Shown here one piece after another: positions 1 to 6,910 of a DNA stretch of 15,523 nucleotides (the stretch's first letter is position 1; every line of letters starts with the position of its first letter). The position numbers were made by a program, and so were the translations under genes. The stretch comes from Aquificaceae bacterium (GTDB lineage Bacteria; Aquificota; Aquificia; Aquificales; Aquificaceae): NCBI GenBank assembly GCA_015487835.1, contig WFOY01000140.1, positions 1 through 15,523 on the forward strand, written 5' to 3'. The notes beneath the pieces are model-generated. The model searched no databases and had not been told where the DNA came from. It worked only from the letters and a program-made list of their open reading frames with translations.

Positions 1-1
1 C

Positions 2-619
2 CCAAAGGGGTGGACAGTCCTCATAGACGTGGGTGCGAACGTCGATTCCAAGCCCAGGCACCTGGTGCAGTTCGCGGTCATAGGACACACCTACGCCCAG
101 GAGATCCTGGGCATAAAGAACCCGAGGGTGGGCCTCCTCAGCATAGGTGAGGAGGAGGGAAAGGGAAACGACCTGGTGAAGGAGACCTACCCGATGCTCA
201 AACGAACGGGACTAAACTTCCTGGGTAACGCGGAGGGAAGGGACATATACGCTGGAACCTTCGACGTTATAGTCTGTGACGGCTTCATAGGCAACGTGAT
301 CCTGAAGGCCAGCGAGAGCCTGGGGATCGCGGTGGTTCAGATGATAAAGGAGGAAATAAAGAGGAGCTTCATAGCCAGGCTGGGTGCCTTCCTCCTCATG
401 CCCGCCCTTATGAGGTTCAAGAAGAAGGCTGACTTTGCCGAGTACGGGGGGATACCTCTGCTCGGTGCAAAGAAACCGGTTATAATAACCCACGGAAGGG
501 CTAACGCAAAGGCGATCAAGAACGCGATCAAGGTGGCCGGCGAGTTTCTTACCCTGGACTTCAACAGGAAGTTGGTGGAGAATATAAGGGTCCTGATACC
601 CGAAGGAGCCAAGGTCTGA
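2..619 (+). CDS. plsX: Phosphate acyltransferase PlsX, C-terminal part (5' end outside window)
   Basis: PlsX makes acyl-phosphate from acyl-ACP and phosphate, feeding PlsY in phospholipid synthesis; it is a peripheral protein of the cytoplasmic membrane. The frame is already open at base 2 and reads [12 protein letters not shown], then [47 protein letters not shown] and, near the end, [13 protein letters not shown]. All are typical PlsX blocks in the right order. A GTG at 29 lies inside the conserved VLIDVGAN block, so it is not the true start; the gene begins upstream of the window. The visible part is about 205 residues, roughly the C-terminal 60% of a normal PlsX. Its TGA (617-619) overlaps the fabH ATG (TGATG), so the two genes are very likely translationally coupled. 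The plsX-fabH order is common in bacteria. Confidence 0.95.
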   Translation, partial: PKGWTVLIDVGANVDSKPRHLVQFAVIGHTYAQEILGIKNPRVGLLSIGEEEGKGNDLVKETYPMLKRTGLNFLGNAEGRDIYAGTFDVIVCDGFIGNVILKASESLGIAVVQMIKEEIKRSFIARLGAFLLMPALMRFKKKADFAEYGGIPLLGAKKPVIITHGRANAKAIKNAIKVAGEFLTLDFNRKLVENIRVLIPEGAKV

Positions 620-1548
620 TGGGTACGAGAATATCGGGGACGGGTATCTACGTGCCGAAGACGGTCCTCACCAACCGTGACCTCGAGAGGATGGTCGACA
701 CCTCCGATGAGTGGATAACAACCAGGACAGGTATAAAGGAGAGGAGGATCGCGAAGGAGGAGACCGTGATCAACATGGCGATCAGGGCCTCTGAGGAGGC
801 TATAAGGAACGCCGGCCTCGTTCCGGAGGACATAGACCTGGTCCTCGTGGCCACCCTAACACCTGAGAAGCGGTTCCCATCTACCGGGTGCCTGATACAG
901 TCCAAGCTGGGTGTGGGTAAGGGGTTCGCCTTCGACATAACAGCCGCGTGCAGCGGCTTCATATACGCCCTCGACGTAGCAGATGCACTGATTAAGTCCG
1001 GAAAGGTGGAAAGAGTTCTCATAGTCGGTGTTGAGAAGCTTTCCGAGATAGTGGACTGGGAGGACAGAAGCACCTGCGTCCTCTTCGGGGACGGCGCCGG
1101 TGCGGTTGTGGTGGAGAACTCCGATACTGAGAGCGACCTCATAGCCTCCAGGATGTACTCGGACGGCGATCTGTGGGATCTTCTCTACGCTGAGAACGGA
1201 GGCTACATAAGGATGAGGGGAAGGGAGCTCTTCAAGGTTGCCATCAGGAACATGGAGGAGGTGTGCAGGGAGGTTATGGAGGAGGCGGGGGTTAGTCCTG
1301 AGGACATAGACCTTGTAATACCCCACCAGGCCAACATAAGGATAATAAGGTCCCTGGCAGAGAGGCTGGGCCTGCCTATGAGCAGGTTCTTCGTAAACAT
1401 AGAGAGATACGGCAATACCTCGGCAGCCTCCATACCCATAGCCCTCCACGAGGCTATAAAGGAGGGGAGGATCGACCGCGGAGATCTTGTGCTCCTAACG
1501 GCGATGGGCGGTGGTCTTACCTGGGGGGCCACCCTGATCAGGTTCTGA
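619..1548 (+). CDS. fabH: Beta-ketoacyl-ACP synthase III (FabH)
   Basis: FabH condenses acetyl-CoA with malonyl-ACP, the first elongation step of type II fatty acid synthesis, in the cytoplasm. The 309-residue product has normal FabH length. It starts with the family-typical [15 protein letters not shown] and contains [13 protein letters not shown]. The catalytic triad is visible: C111 in [11 protein letters not shown]236 in VIPHQAN and N266 in [10 protein letters not shown]. The glycine-rich end [13 protein letters not shown] is also typical. The ATG overlaps the plsX stop, and a GAAGGAG about 11 bases upstream can serve as ribosome binding site. The stop codon lies inside the end of the convergent DUF255 gene (11 bp overlap, 1538-1548), so no separate terminator fits between them. 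No odd residues were seen. Confidence 0.97.
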   Translation: MGTRISGTGIYVPKTVLTNRDLERMVDTSDEWITTRTGIKERRIAKEETVINMAIRASEEAIRNAGLVPEDIDLVLVATLTPEKRFPSTGCLIQSKLGVGKGFAFDITAACSGFIYALDVADALIKSGKVERVLIVGVEKLSEIVDWEDRSTCVLFGDGAGAVVVENSDTESDLIASRMYSDGDLWDLLYAENGGYIRMRGRELFKVAIRNMEEVCREVMEEAGVSPEDIDLVIPHQANIRIIRSLAERLGLPMSRFFVNIERYGNTSAASIPIALHEAIKEGRIDRGDLVLLTAMGGGLTWGATLIRF

Positions 1549-3592
1549 TCCTTTCAAGGACCTCTCCCAGGTCTGTGGTGGGTCTCTCGCAGGCGTTGTT
1601 CCTGCAAAGATAGAAGGTTGTCTCTCCGGTGCTTACCATATCCTTGGTGTAGGGAGCGATCTCCTCAGCGGTTTCGTCCTTCAGAAGGAACACCCCCTCC
1701 GGTAGGAAGTTCCTCTCAAGACCGAGGAGGCCTTCAACCGTGTCAGCTCTTGATCCAGGAACGGCCACAAGCTCAAAGGTCCCGTTTATTAGAAGGTCCA
1801 GGGCCATGATCGAGAAGGTGTAGGCTGAGGGAACGAGTCTCAGTTCGTCCCCGAAGGACCTCAGTATATCCTCCGATCTCCTCACCAGTTCCTCTCTGCC
1901 GGTCAGCCTGCCTATGCGCACGAGGTTGTAGGCCATGATACCGTTTCCGGAGGGTAGGGCACCGTCGTAGATCTCACGCCTCCTTACAAGTACTTTCTCC
2001 CCGTAGTCGGGTGTCTTGTAGAAGCCTCCCCTCTCGTCCCAGAAGTGTTTAAAGAGGTGTTCCGTGAGTTCGAGGGCCTTTTTGAGATAACCACCCTCGA
2101 AGGTGGCGAAGTAAAGTTCCGTAAGACCCCATATAAGGTAGGCGTAGTCCTCTAAGAACCCGGGTATCTCCGCAGTTCCCTCCTTGTACCTGTGCAGGAC
2201 CCTGTCATCTCTCACCATCTTTGAGAGGACAAAGTCCGCACACCTCTTTGCTATGTCTACCAGGTCCTTCCGACCCAGGACTACACCAGCCTTCGAGAAC
2301 CCAGCTATGGCGAGGCCGTTCCAGTCCGCCAGTATCTTGTCGTCCTTGAGGGGTCTCTCCCTCCTTTCTCTCGCCTTAAACAGCTTCTCCCTTATCCTCT
2401 CCAGTATCTTCTCCAAGTCCTCCTTACCGTAACCGAGGTCTGCCGCATACTCAGAAAGGGTTTTCCTCATGTAGAGGACGTTCCTTCCCGTTTTCCTTCT
2501 GGTGGCCTCTTCCAGGTAGTTCCCCTCCTCCTCAAGGGAGAACACCTCCTTGGCTACCCTCATCTCCTCTTCGGTCAGCACCTCTCTCAGCTCATCCATG
2601 GTCCAGGTGTAGAACCTGCCCTCCTCACCCTCGCTGTCCGCGTCCTCAGCCGAGTAGAAGCCCCCTTCTTCAGACAGCATGTCCCTTGTCAGGTAGGTGG
2701 CTATCTCCTCGGCAGTCCTCCCGAAGATCTCCTCTCCAGTTATCTGGAAGGCCTCCGAGTAGGTGTAGATCAGGAGTGCGTTGTCGTAGAGCATCTTCTC
2801 AAAGTGGGGTAATTTCCACTCTCTGTCGGTGGAGTACCTGTGGAACCCGAAACCTACGTGGTCCCAGATACCGCCCATCCGCATCCTGATCAGCGTGTTC
2901 CTGACCATCTTGATCGCCTCGTCGTTTCCCGTTCTCCTGAAGTACCTCATCAGGAACATCAGGTTGTGGGGCACAGGGAACTTGGGTGCGGACCCAAAAC
3001 CCCCGTAGCTGGTGTCGTACGTCCCGAAAAGATCCCCGAAGGCCCTGTGGATAAGGTCCTCTCCCACGTCCCCCGGGGACGATCCGTCTTCCTCTTCGAG
3101 GACCTGGACCACCTTGTCGGCGGTCTCAAGCACCTTCTCCCTGTTCTCCCTCCATATCTGGGCTATCCTGAGGAGTATCTCCTTTAGGCCCGGCCTCCCG
3201 AACCTGCTCTCCTTTGGGAAGTAGGTTCCTGCGAAGAAGGGCTTCTTGTCAGGCGTCATTATAACCGTGAGGGGCCAGCCCCCAGAACCCGTCATCATCT
3301 GGCACACGGACATGTAAACGGCGTCTATGTCGGGCCTCTCCTCCCTGTCCACCTTGATAGGAACGTAGTATGTGTTTAGGATCTCCGCCACCTCCTCGTC
3401 CTCGAAGGACTCCTTCTCCATGACGTGGCACCAGTGGCAGGTGGAGTAACCTATGGACAGAAAGATGGGCTTGTCCTCCCGCCTCGCCTTCTCGAAGGCC
3501 TCCTCACACCAGGGAAACCAATCGACGGGATTGTAGGCGTGCTGTCTCAGATATGGACTCTTCTCCTCTATGAGCCTGTTGGGCTTTCTCAT
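1538..3592 (-). CDS. DUF255/YyaL-type thioredoxin-domain protein
   Basis: This 684-residue protein belongs to the widespread YyaL/DUF255 family (human homologue SPATA20). The family joins an N-terminal thioredoxin-like domain to an (alpha/alpha)6-barrel like those of N-acylglucosamine 2-epimerases. The start [19 protein letters not shown], followed by NPVDWFPW, is the family signature. The CHWC motif (C52, C55) comes next, then [12 protein letters not shown] and PFFAGTYFP. The barrel contains [29 protein letters not shown] and [13 protein letters not shown], all family hallmarks. There is no signal peptide, so it should be cytoplasmic. The biochemical role is not established in the family; a redox or sugar-related role is only a guess. 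It follows the M28 peptidase gene after 25 bp and probably shares its transcript. No strong Shine-Dalgarno precedes the ATG, but the protein N-terminus fits the family exactly. Confidence 0.9.
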   Translation of the reverse strand: MRKPNRLIEEKSPYLRQHAYNPVDWFPWCEEAFEKARREDKPIFLSIGYSTCHWCHVMEKESFEDEEVAEILNTYYVPIKVDREERPDIDAVYMSVCQMMTGSGGWPLTVIMTPDKKPFFAGTYFPKESRFGRPGLKEILLRIAQIWRENREKVLETADKVVQVLEEEDGSSPGDVGEDLIHRAFGDLFGTYDTSYGGFGSAPKFPVPHNLMFLMRYFRRTGNDEAIKMVRNTLIRMRMGGIWDHVGFGFHRYSTDREWKLPHFEKMLYDNALLIYTYSEAFQITGEEIFGRTAEEIATYLTRDMLSEEGGFYSAEDADSEGEEGRFYTWTMDELREVLTEEEMRVAKEVFSLEEEGNYLEEATRRKTGRNVLYMRKTLSEYAADLGYGKEDLEKILERIREKLFKARERRERPLKDDKILADWNGLAIAGFSKAGVVLGRKDLVDIAKRCADFVLSKMVRDDRVLHRYKEGTAEIPGFLEDYAYLIWGLTELYFATFEGGYLKKALELTEHLFKHFWDERGGFYKTPDYGEKVLVRRREIYDGALPSGNGIMAYNLVRIGRLTGREELVRRSEDILRSFGDELRLVPSAYTFSIMALDLLINGTFELVAVPGSRADTVEGLLGLERNFLPEGVFLLKDETAEEIAPYTKDMVSTGETTFYLCRNNACERPTTDLGEVLERIRT

Positions 3593-3617
3593 CTAAAGAA
3601 ATTTCTGCTTGTGGCTG

Positions 3618-4478
3618 TCAGTCACGATGACCCAGGTCATCGGCCAGCCTGGAGACCATGTGGACCAGGCCCTCCGTGACCCTAACGAGGCTCTTGTAGT
3701 CTATGGTCTCGGGGGTGTCGAGGGGTGTGTGGTAGTTAGGGTTTCTGAAGGGAGCGGTGTCCGTCACCATTATGGCTGGGACGCCTATCTGCCAGAAGGA
3801 CCAGTGGTCGGACCACCCCACCCCTGGTATAAACTCCGGGACGCTTCCGGACTCAACGGGAAAGTCTGATCCCTCCCTGAAGTGCCTTACCGCCTTTTTG
3901 AGAAGACGCCTTGAGGAGAGGTTGCTAACGAACCCGAGGAAGTTACCCACCGTAGGGTACAGGAACCTGAAGAAGAAGTAAGGGTAAGTTTGGGAGTTGG
4001 GTTCCTCTGTGTAATACCCTATGCTCTCCAGGCTTATCATACCGTAGGGCATTCTCTTTAGGGACTTAGCGTAGACGAGGCTACCCATCAGGTCCGTCTG
4101 GAAGAAGGGAGGCTCCTCGTTGGTGAAGAAGACGATCCTAACCTCCCTTCGGAAGGTTCTTTTTCTCAGCCTTTCCGCTATTACCAAGAGGGAGGCCACA
4201 CCGCTGGCGTTGTCGTCCGCCCCAGGCGTTCCCGGAGCCGTGTCGTAGTGGGCACCAACTACAAGAGGGTCACCCTCCCCTTCGATCACCACCTCCAGGT
4301 TGGCACACTCCTTCCCATCGGCTACGAACCTCTGCTCCCTTACCGTGTATCCAAAGTCTTCTAAGGTCTGCCTTATGAACTCCCTCGACCTTACAAGGTT
4401 CTCGTAGGCGTAAGGTGCGTTCCTCTCCCCTATCTCTCCGGCGAGCGTGTGGACGTATCTCCTGAGATACTCTTCCAT
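3618..4478 (-). CDS. M28-family zinc metallopeptidase
   Basis: This 286-residue protein resembles M28 aminopeptidases/carboxypeptidases with two metal ions. Metal ligands are visible in order: H77 with D79 (VVGAHYDTAPGTPGADDNASG), D88, E121/E122 (FFTNEEPPF), a possible fourth ligand E151 (SLESIGYY, where many family members have Asp) and H250 (NPNYHTPLDTPETIDY). A helical N-terminus (about 1-45) precedes the catalytic fold. I see no signal peptide, unlike many secreted M28 enzymes, so it is probably cytoplasmic. The Glu in place of Asp at 151 deserves attention but is probably tolerated. The substrate is unknown. It heads the minus-strand pair with the DUF255 gene. A TATACT box lies 7 bases before its ATG, suggesting a leaderless or nearly leaderless message. 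Its start is 12 bp from the divergent methyltransferase-like gene. Confidence 0.85.
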   Translation of the reverse strand: MEEYLRRYVHTLAGEIGERNAPYAYENLVRSREFIRQTLEDFGYTVREQRFVADGKECANLEVVIEGEGDPLVVGAHYDTAPGTPGADDNASGVASLLVIAERLRKRTFRREVRIVFFTNEEPPFFQTDLMGSLVYAKSLKRMPYGMISLESIGYYTEEPNSQTYPYFFFRFLYPTVGNFLGFVSNLSSRRLLKKAVRHFREGSDFPVESGSVPEFIPGVGWSDHWSFWQIGVPAIMVTDTAPFRNPNYHTPLDTPETIDYKSLVRVTEGLVHMVSRLADDLGHRD

Positions 4479-4485
4479 AACTTAA

Positions 4486-4491
4486 AGTATA
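4486..4491 (-). promoter_or_regulatory. Putative -10 box (TATACT) of the M28 peptidase gene
   Basis: TATACT on the minus strand matches five of six bases of TATAAT and lies 7 bases before the peptidase ATG at 4478. Transcription would begin at or beside the start codon, giving a leaderless message; no Shine-Dalgarno is present, which agrees. No convincing -35 is seen at 16-18 bp. Confidence 0.35.
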
Positions 4492-5006
4492 TGGTCCCCT
4501 TCTTCCTGTCTGTTGTTCACAGCTCCCTCTGGTCTCTGGTCTTTCTGGTCCTGATCCCCCTGATCATACTCAAGGTAACGGGCATACCTGGAGACCCCTC
4601 TCCTATAGGGGCTTTCCCTATTATAGCTGGGATCCTTCTGTCCCTTAGGGCCTTCTACGATCTCTCGAGGAAGGGAGGCACCACCACGGTCCTCAGGATG
4701 TCCAGCGGTCTTGTGAGGGAAGGTCTTTACTCTAAGACGAGGAACCCCATATACATAGGCGTGGTCCTCGTACTCCTGGGGGAGTCCTTGGCCTTCTCCT
4801 CACCTTACCTCGGACTTTACACCCTCCTCCTCTGGTTCACCCTTCACCTGTGGGTGGTTTACGTTGAGGAGCCTCTCCTGGTGAGGAGGTTTGGGGAGGA
4901 GGCTCTTGAGTATCTGGGATCAGTTCCGAGGTGGGTAGCTTTTCCACGTATATGGACCTGCTGGGGAAGGCGAAGGAAGCCCCGTTCCTCTCCACGATCT
5001 CCATGA
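4491..5006 (+). CDS. Isoprenylcysteine carboxyl methyltransferase-like membrane protein
   Basis: A small integral membrane protein of the ICMT/phospholipid-methyltransferase-like group. About 171 residues follow from ATG 4491. A GTG at 4449 would add 14 residues but would overlap the start of the divergent peptidase gene, so I prefer 4491; neither start has a clear Shine-Dalgarno. Several hydrophobic segments are visible: LVFLVLIPLIIL, IGAFPIIAGILLSL, IYIGVVLVLLGESLA and LGLYTLLLWFTLHL. Family landmarks are GLYSKTRNPIYIG (the R-N-P-Y motif near the S-adenosylmethionine site), VEEPLLVRRFGEEALEYL and VPRWVAF. Bacterial members mostly lack a known substrate; methylation of a lipid or small molecule is possible. 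Conserved sequence ends near 4943. The last roughly 20 residues are Arg/Ser/Pro-rich and lie wholly antisense to the mscS-like gene (overlap 4837-5006). Confidence 0.75.
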   Translation: MVPFFLSVVHSSLWSLVFLVLIPLIILKVTGIPGDPSPIGAFPIIAGILLSLRAFYDLSRKGGTTTVLRMSSGLVREGLYSKTRNPIYIGVVLVLLGESLAFSSPYLGLYTLLLWFTLHLWVVYVEEPLLVRRFGEEALEYLGSVPRWVAFPRIWTCWGRRRKPRSSPRSP

Positions 5007-6018
5007 TCTTCAGGTTCACGTTCTCCCTTATCTCAAGGTACTTGGCCCAGTCAGCCGTGTTTGTGAAGCAGTACACGAATATGTCTAAGGAGCTGTCCCC
5101 GAAGTCGGTGAAGTAGACCATAAGGAGCTGGTCCTTGGCTATACCTGGGTGGTTCCTAAGCATCTCCCTTATCTCTTTAAGGATCTTCACCATCTGGTCC
5201 CTCGTCGTGCTGTAGGTGAGGCCTATCGTCATCTTTATCCGCCTTACGTTCCTCCTTGAGAAGTTCTCAAGGGACTGGTTGGCGAGGAACTGGTTCGGGA
5301 CTATTATCAGGCTCTTCTCAAAGCTCCTTATCTTCGTTGTCCTCAGACCTATGTCCTCCACTATACCCTCCACGTCCCCTATCTTTATCCAGTCTCCCAC
5401 CCTCATCGACTTGTCCGCAAGGACAGTAAGACCTCCGAAGAGGTTGGCTGCTGTGTCCTTCGCTGCGAGGGCAAAGGCAAGGCCACCGAGACCCAAAGAC
5501 GCTATGAGGGCGCTTACGTTTATACCCCACTCCTGAAGTACGGCCACCCCGCCCACCACAAGCACGAAGGCCTTGGAGACCTTTACGAAGAAGCCCCCTA
5601 TCTCCTTGGCGAACTCCCTCCCGAACTTCTCGGCGAACCTGTAGAACTGATCCTCGAGGGCCACCACTAGGTTGTAAGCAGTCCAGGCTATAACGAAGAT
5701 GAAGAAGGTTTTGAAGACCTTAACAACCACCTCGTTCTCCAGGCCGACTATCTTCAGAGCCAAGAAGATACCGAGGGCTATGAAGAGAAAGGAGAGAGGC
5801 CTCGAGACGATCCTGAGGACCACGTCGTCTATCTCGGTTGCCGTTCTTCTCGTGAACCTGTGGGCGGCACCGAGGACTATGAGTACGAACACCTTACGCA
5901 GGAGGAGGAAACCGAAGAAGGTAAGGAGTGCGAGGGCCAGCCTGTAGAGGGGGACGCCGAATATTATCTGGTTCAGAAGGACCTCGAGTTCACCAAGGGT
6001 CCTCCAAAGATCCTCCAT
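4837..6018 (-). CDS. MscS-type mechanosensitive ion channel
   Basis: A 393-residue small-conductance mechanosensitive channel homologue of the inner membrane, which would release solutes on osmotic downshock. Hydrophobic segments lie at about 23-50, 75-92, 98-120 and 145-162. They are followed by the pore-lining helix at about 165-197 (NVSALIASLGLGGLAFALAA, then KDTAANLFGGL), with the Ala/Gly pattern typical of MscS TM3. The beta domain begins at about 200 (SMRVGDWIKIGDVEGIVEDIGLRTTKI), with IIVPNQFLANQSLENFSRR after it. The conserved fold ends at FPSRSIYV (about residue 358). The remaining 35 residues form a Pro/Ser/Thr-rich tail that overlaps the convergent methyltransferase-like gene. The ATG has no Shine-Dalgarno, but a TATAAT box lies 8 bases upstream. 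The gene sits 29 bp behind the Rossmann protein gene. Confidence 0.9.
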   Translation of the reverse strand: MEDLWRTLGELEVLLNQIIFGVPLYRLALALLTFFGFLLLRKVFVLIVLGAAHRFTRRTATEIDDVVLRIVSRPLSFLFIALGIFLALKIVGLENEVVVKVFKTFFIFVIAWTAYNLVVALEDQFYRFAEKFGREFAKEIGGFFVKVSKAFVLVVGGVAVLQEWGINVSALIASLGLGGLAFALAAKDTAANLFGGLTVLADKSMRVGDWIKIGDVEGIVEDIGLRTTKIRSFEKSLIIVPNQFLANQSLENFSRRNVRRIKMTIGLTYSTTRDQMVKILKEIREMLRNHPGIAKDQLLMVYFTDFGDSSLDIFVYCFTNTADWAKYLEIRENVNLKIMEIVERNGASFAFPSRSIYVEKLPTSELIPDTQEPPPQTSSPGEAPQRKPPTGEG

Positions 6019-6026
6019 ACTTTGAG

Positions 6027-6032
6027 ATTATA
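6027..6032 (-). promoter_or_regulatory. Putative -10 box (TATAAT) of the mscS-like gene
   Basis: A perfect TATAAT on the minus strand ends 8 bases before the mscS-like ATG at 6018, inside the 29-bp gap after the Rossmann gene. The start site would fall at or next to the ATG, so the message would be leaderless, in line with the missing Shine-Dalgarno. No good -35 was found. Confidence 0.4.
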
Positions 6033-6047
6033 AGATCCGTGGTCGGG

Positions 6048-6416
6048 TCACCTTGGGTAACTTTTCTCCCCTCCGGTTATGAGAGCCCAGATCAGGTAGG
6101 CTACCCTCTCCGGGGCAATTATCGTGTGCCTGTTCCCCTGCCTGCTCAGTATATCGTGGAGGTCAGTTCTCACAACTGCGTTCCCCGTCAGGTCAAAGAC
6201 TATGTCTATCTCGTCACCTAAGGCTTCCAGCATGTCCCTGGCATCTTTGAAGTAGCCGGCCCCTATCTCCTTAGCCTTTCTGACCGCCTCGAGGTCTTCC
6301 CTGGGCTCCGCAACAGCCACAACCTTTATACTGTTCGACTTGGTTGAGATCAGAGCCTCCAGGAACACGCTCCCAACCCTACCCAGCCCGGCTATGGCAA
6401 CCTTGACAGTCCGCAT
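6048..6416 (-). CDS. Stand-alone NAD(P)-binding Rossmann-domain protein
   Basis: A 122-residue protein consisting of little more than one Rossmann fold. KVAIAGLGRVGSVFLEAL carries the GxGxxG dinucleotide loop (G10, G12, G15). The second strand IKVVAVAEPRED ends in an acidic residue (E37), which in this fold suggests NAD(H) rather than NADP(H). The pattern resembles the N-terminal domain of homoserine dehydrogenases and Gfo/Idh/MocA oxidoreductases, but the catalytic C-terminal domain is absent. It could be a redox or nucleotide sensor, or a subunit acting with a partner; I cannot assign a reaction. The start is well supported: AAGGAGGT (6421-6428) lies 4 bases before the ATG and overlaps the stop codon of the preceding small gene, so the two are coupled. 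Confidence 0.7.
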   Translation of the reverse strand: MRTVKVAIAGLGRVGSVFLEALISTKSNSIKVVAVAEPREDLEAVRKAKEIGAGYFKDARDMLEALGDEIDIVFDLTGNAVVRTDLHDILSRQGNRHTIIAPERVAYLIWALITGGEKSYPR

Positions 6417-6426
6417 GCTGACCTCC

Positions 6427-6825
6427 TTACAGTTCCCAGTAGTACCTTTCCAGTAAGTGGTTTATCTTCTTCTTACTGCGTTTAAATATCCTCTCCCTTA
6501 TCAGGATCACCTCCCTCATGTAGGTGAACCTCACGAACCTGTCTATCCTCTCCCAGACCTGGTCGCCGCTCAGGTCGAGGATAACCTCCAAGAGTCTCCC
6601 ACCTGAGAAGAGCAGGATCGCATCCCGCCTCTTCAGTTTGGTGTACCTGTAAAGTCTTGGACACGTGCTCGGGGAGCATACCAGGACCAGCACCTTGGAG
6701 GCGTACCTTCTGAACACCTCATCGAATATGTAGGGCCTCTCCTCCCCGGCACAGGCGCACACTATAAAGCTTTTCTCTTCTTCCAACAGCATGTTGAAGC
6801 TGCTTCTGTCTATCACCGGGGGCAT
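6427..6825 (-). CDS. Hypothetical small cysteine-containing protein
   Basis: A 132-residue protein that I do not recognise. The start is supported by TAAGGAG on the minus strand (6833-6839), 7 bases before the ATG. The N-terminal half alternates hydrophobic strands and helices (SFIVCACAGEE, KVLVLVCSPSTCPRLY, DAILLFSGG). It holds four cysteines as CxC (C23, C25) and CxxxxC (C50, C55), a possible metal or redox site. The C-terminal half is strongly basic and helical (REVILIRERIFKRSKKKINHLLERYYWEL region), suggesting nucleic acid, membrane-surface or partner binding. There is no signal peptide, so it should be cytoplasmic. It is the first gene of a minus-strand set with the Rossmann protein and perhaps the mscS-like channel. 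It begins just beyond the terminator of the aioBA-porin unit, so low-level read-through could reach it. Confidence 0.7.
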   Translation of the reverse strand: MPPVIDRSSFNMLLEEEKSFIVCACAGEERPYIFDEVFRRYASKVLVLVCSPSTCPRLYRYTKLKRRDAILLFSGGRLLEVILDLSGDQVWERIDRFVRFTYMREVILIRERIFKRSKKKINHLLERYYWEL

Positions 6826-6840
6826 TCAGCTTCTCCTTAG

Positions 6841-6868
6841 GTTAAACAAAGAGGCCGCCCCGGGCGGC
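6841..6868 (-). terminator. Rho-independent terminator closing the aioBA-porin unit
   Basis: On the minus strand GCCGCC-CGG-GGCGGC (6854-6868) forms a compact all-G/C hairpin, followed directly by CTCTTTGTTTAAC (6853-6841). The arms are perfect, 7 bp with one central base or 6 bp with a 3-base loop. It lies 43 bases after the porin stop codon and ends about 16 bases before the next gene. Confidence 0.75.
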
Positions 6869-6910
6869 AAGAGGGCAGCCATACAGGGGGCTGGCTGGCT
6901 GGACAGGACC

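Noticed and set aside
856..1449. Minus-strand open frame (197 codons) opposite fabH
   Set aside because: Fully antisense to fabH with its intact catalytic triad; no protein features.
1538..1548. Bidirectional terminator between fabH and the DUF255 gene
   Set aside because: The two coding ends overlap and no hairpin with T tract was seen there.
4449..4490. GTG at 4449 as start of the methyltransferase-like gene
   Set aside because: It would overlap the first codons of the divergent peptidase and adds a polar stretch before the first membrane segment; ATG 4491 fits better, though neither has a Shine-Dalgarno.
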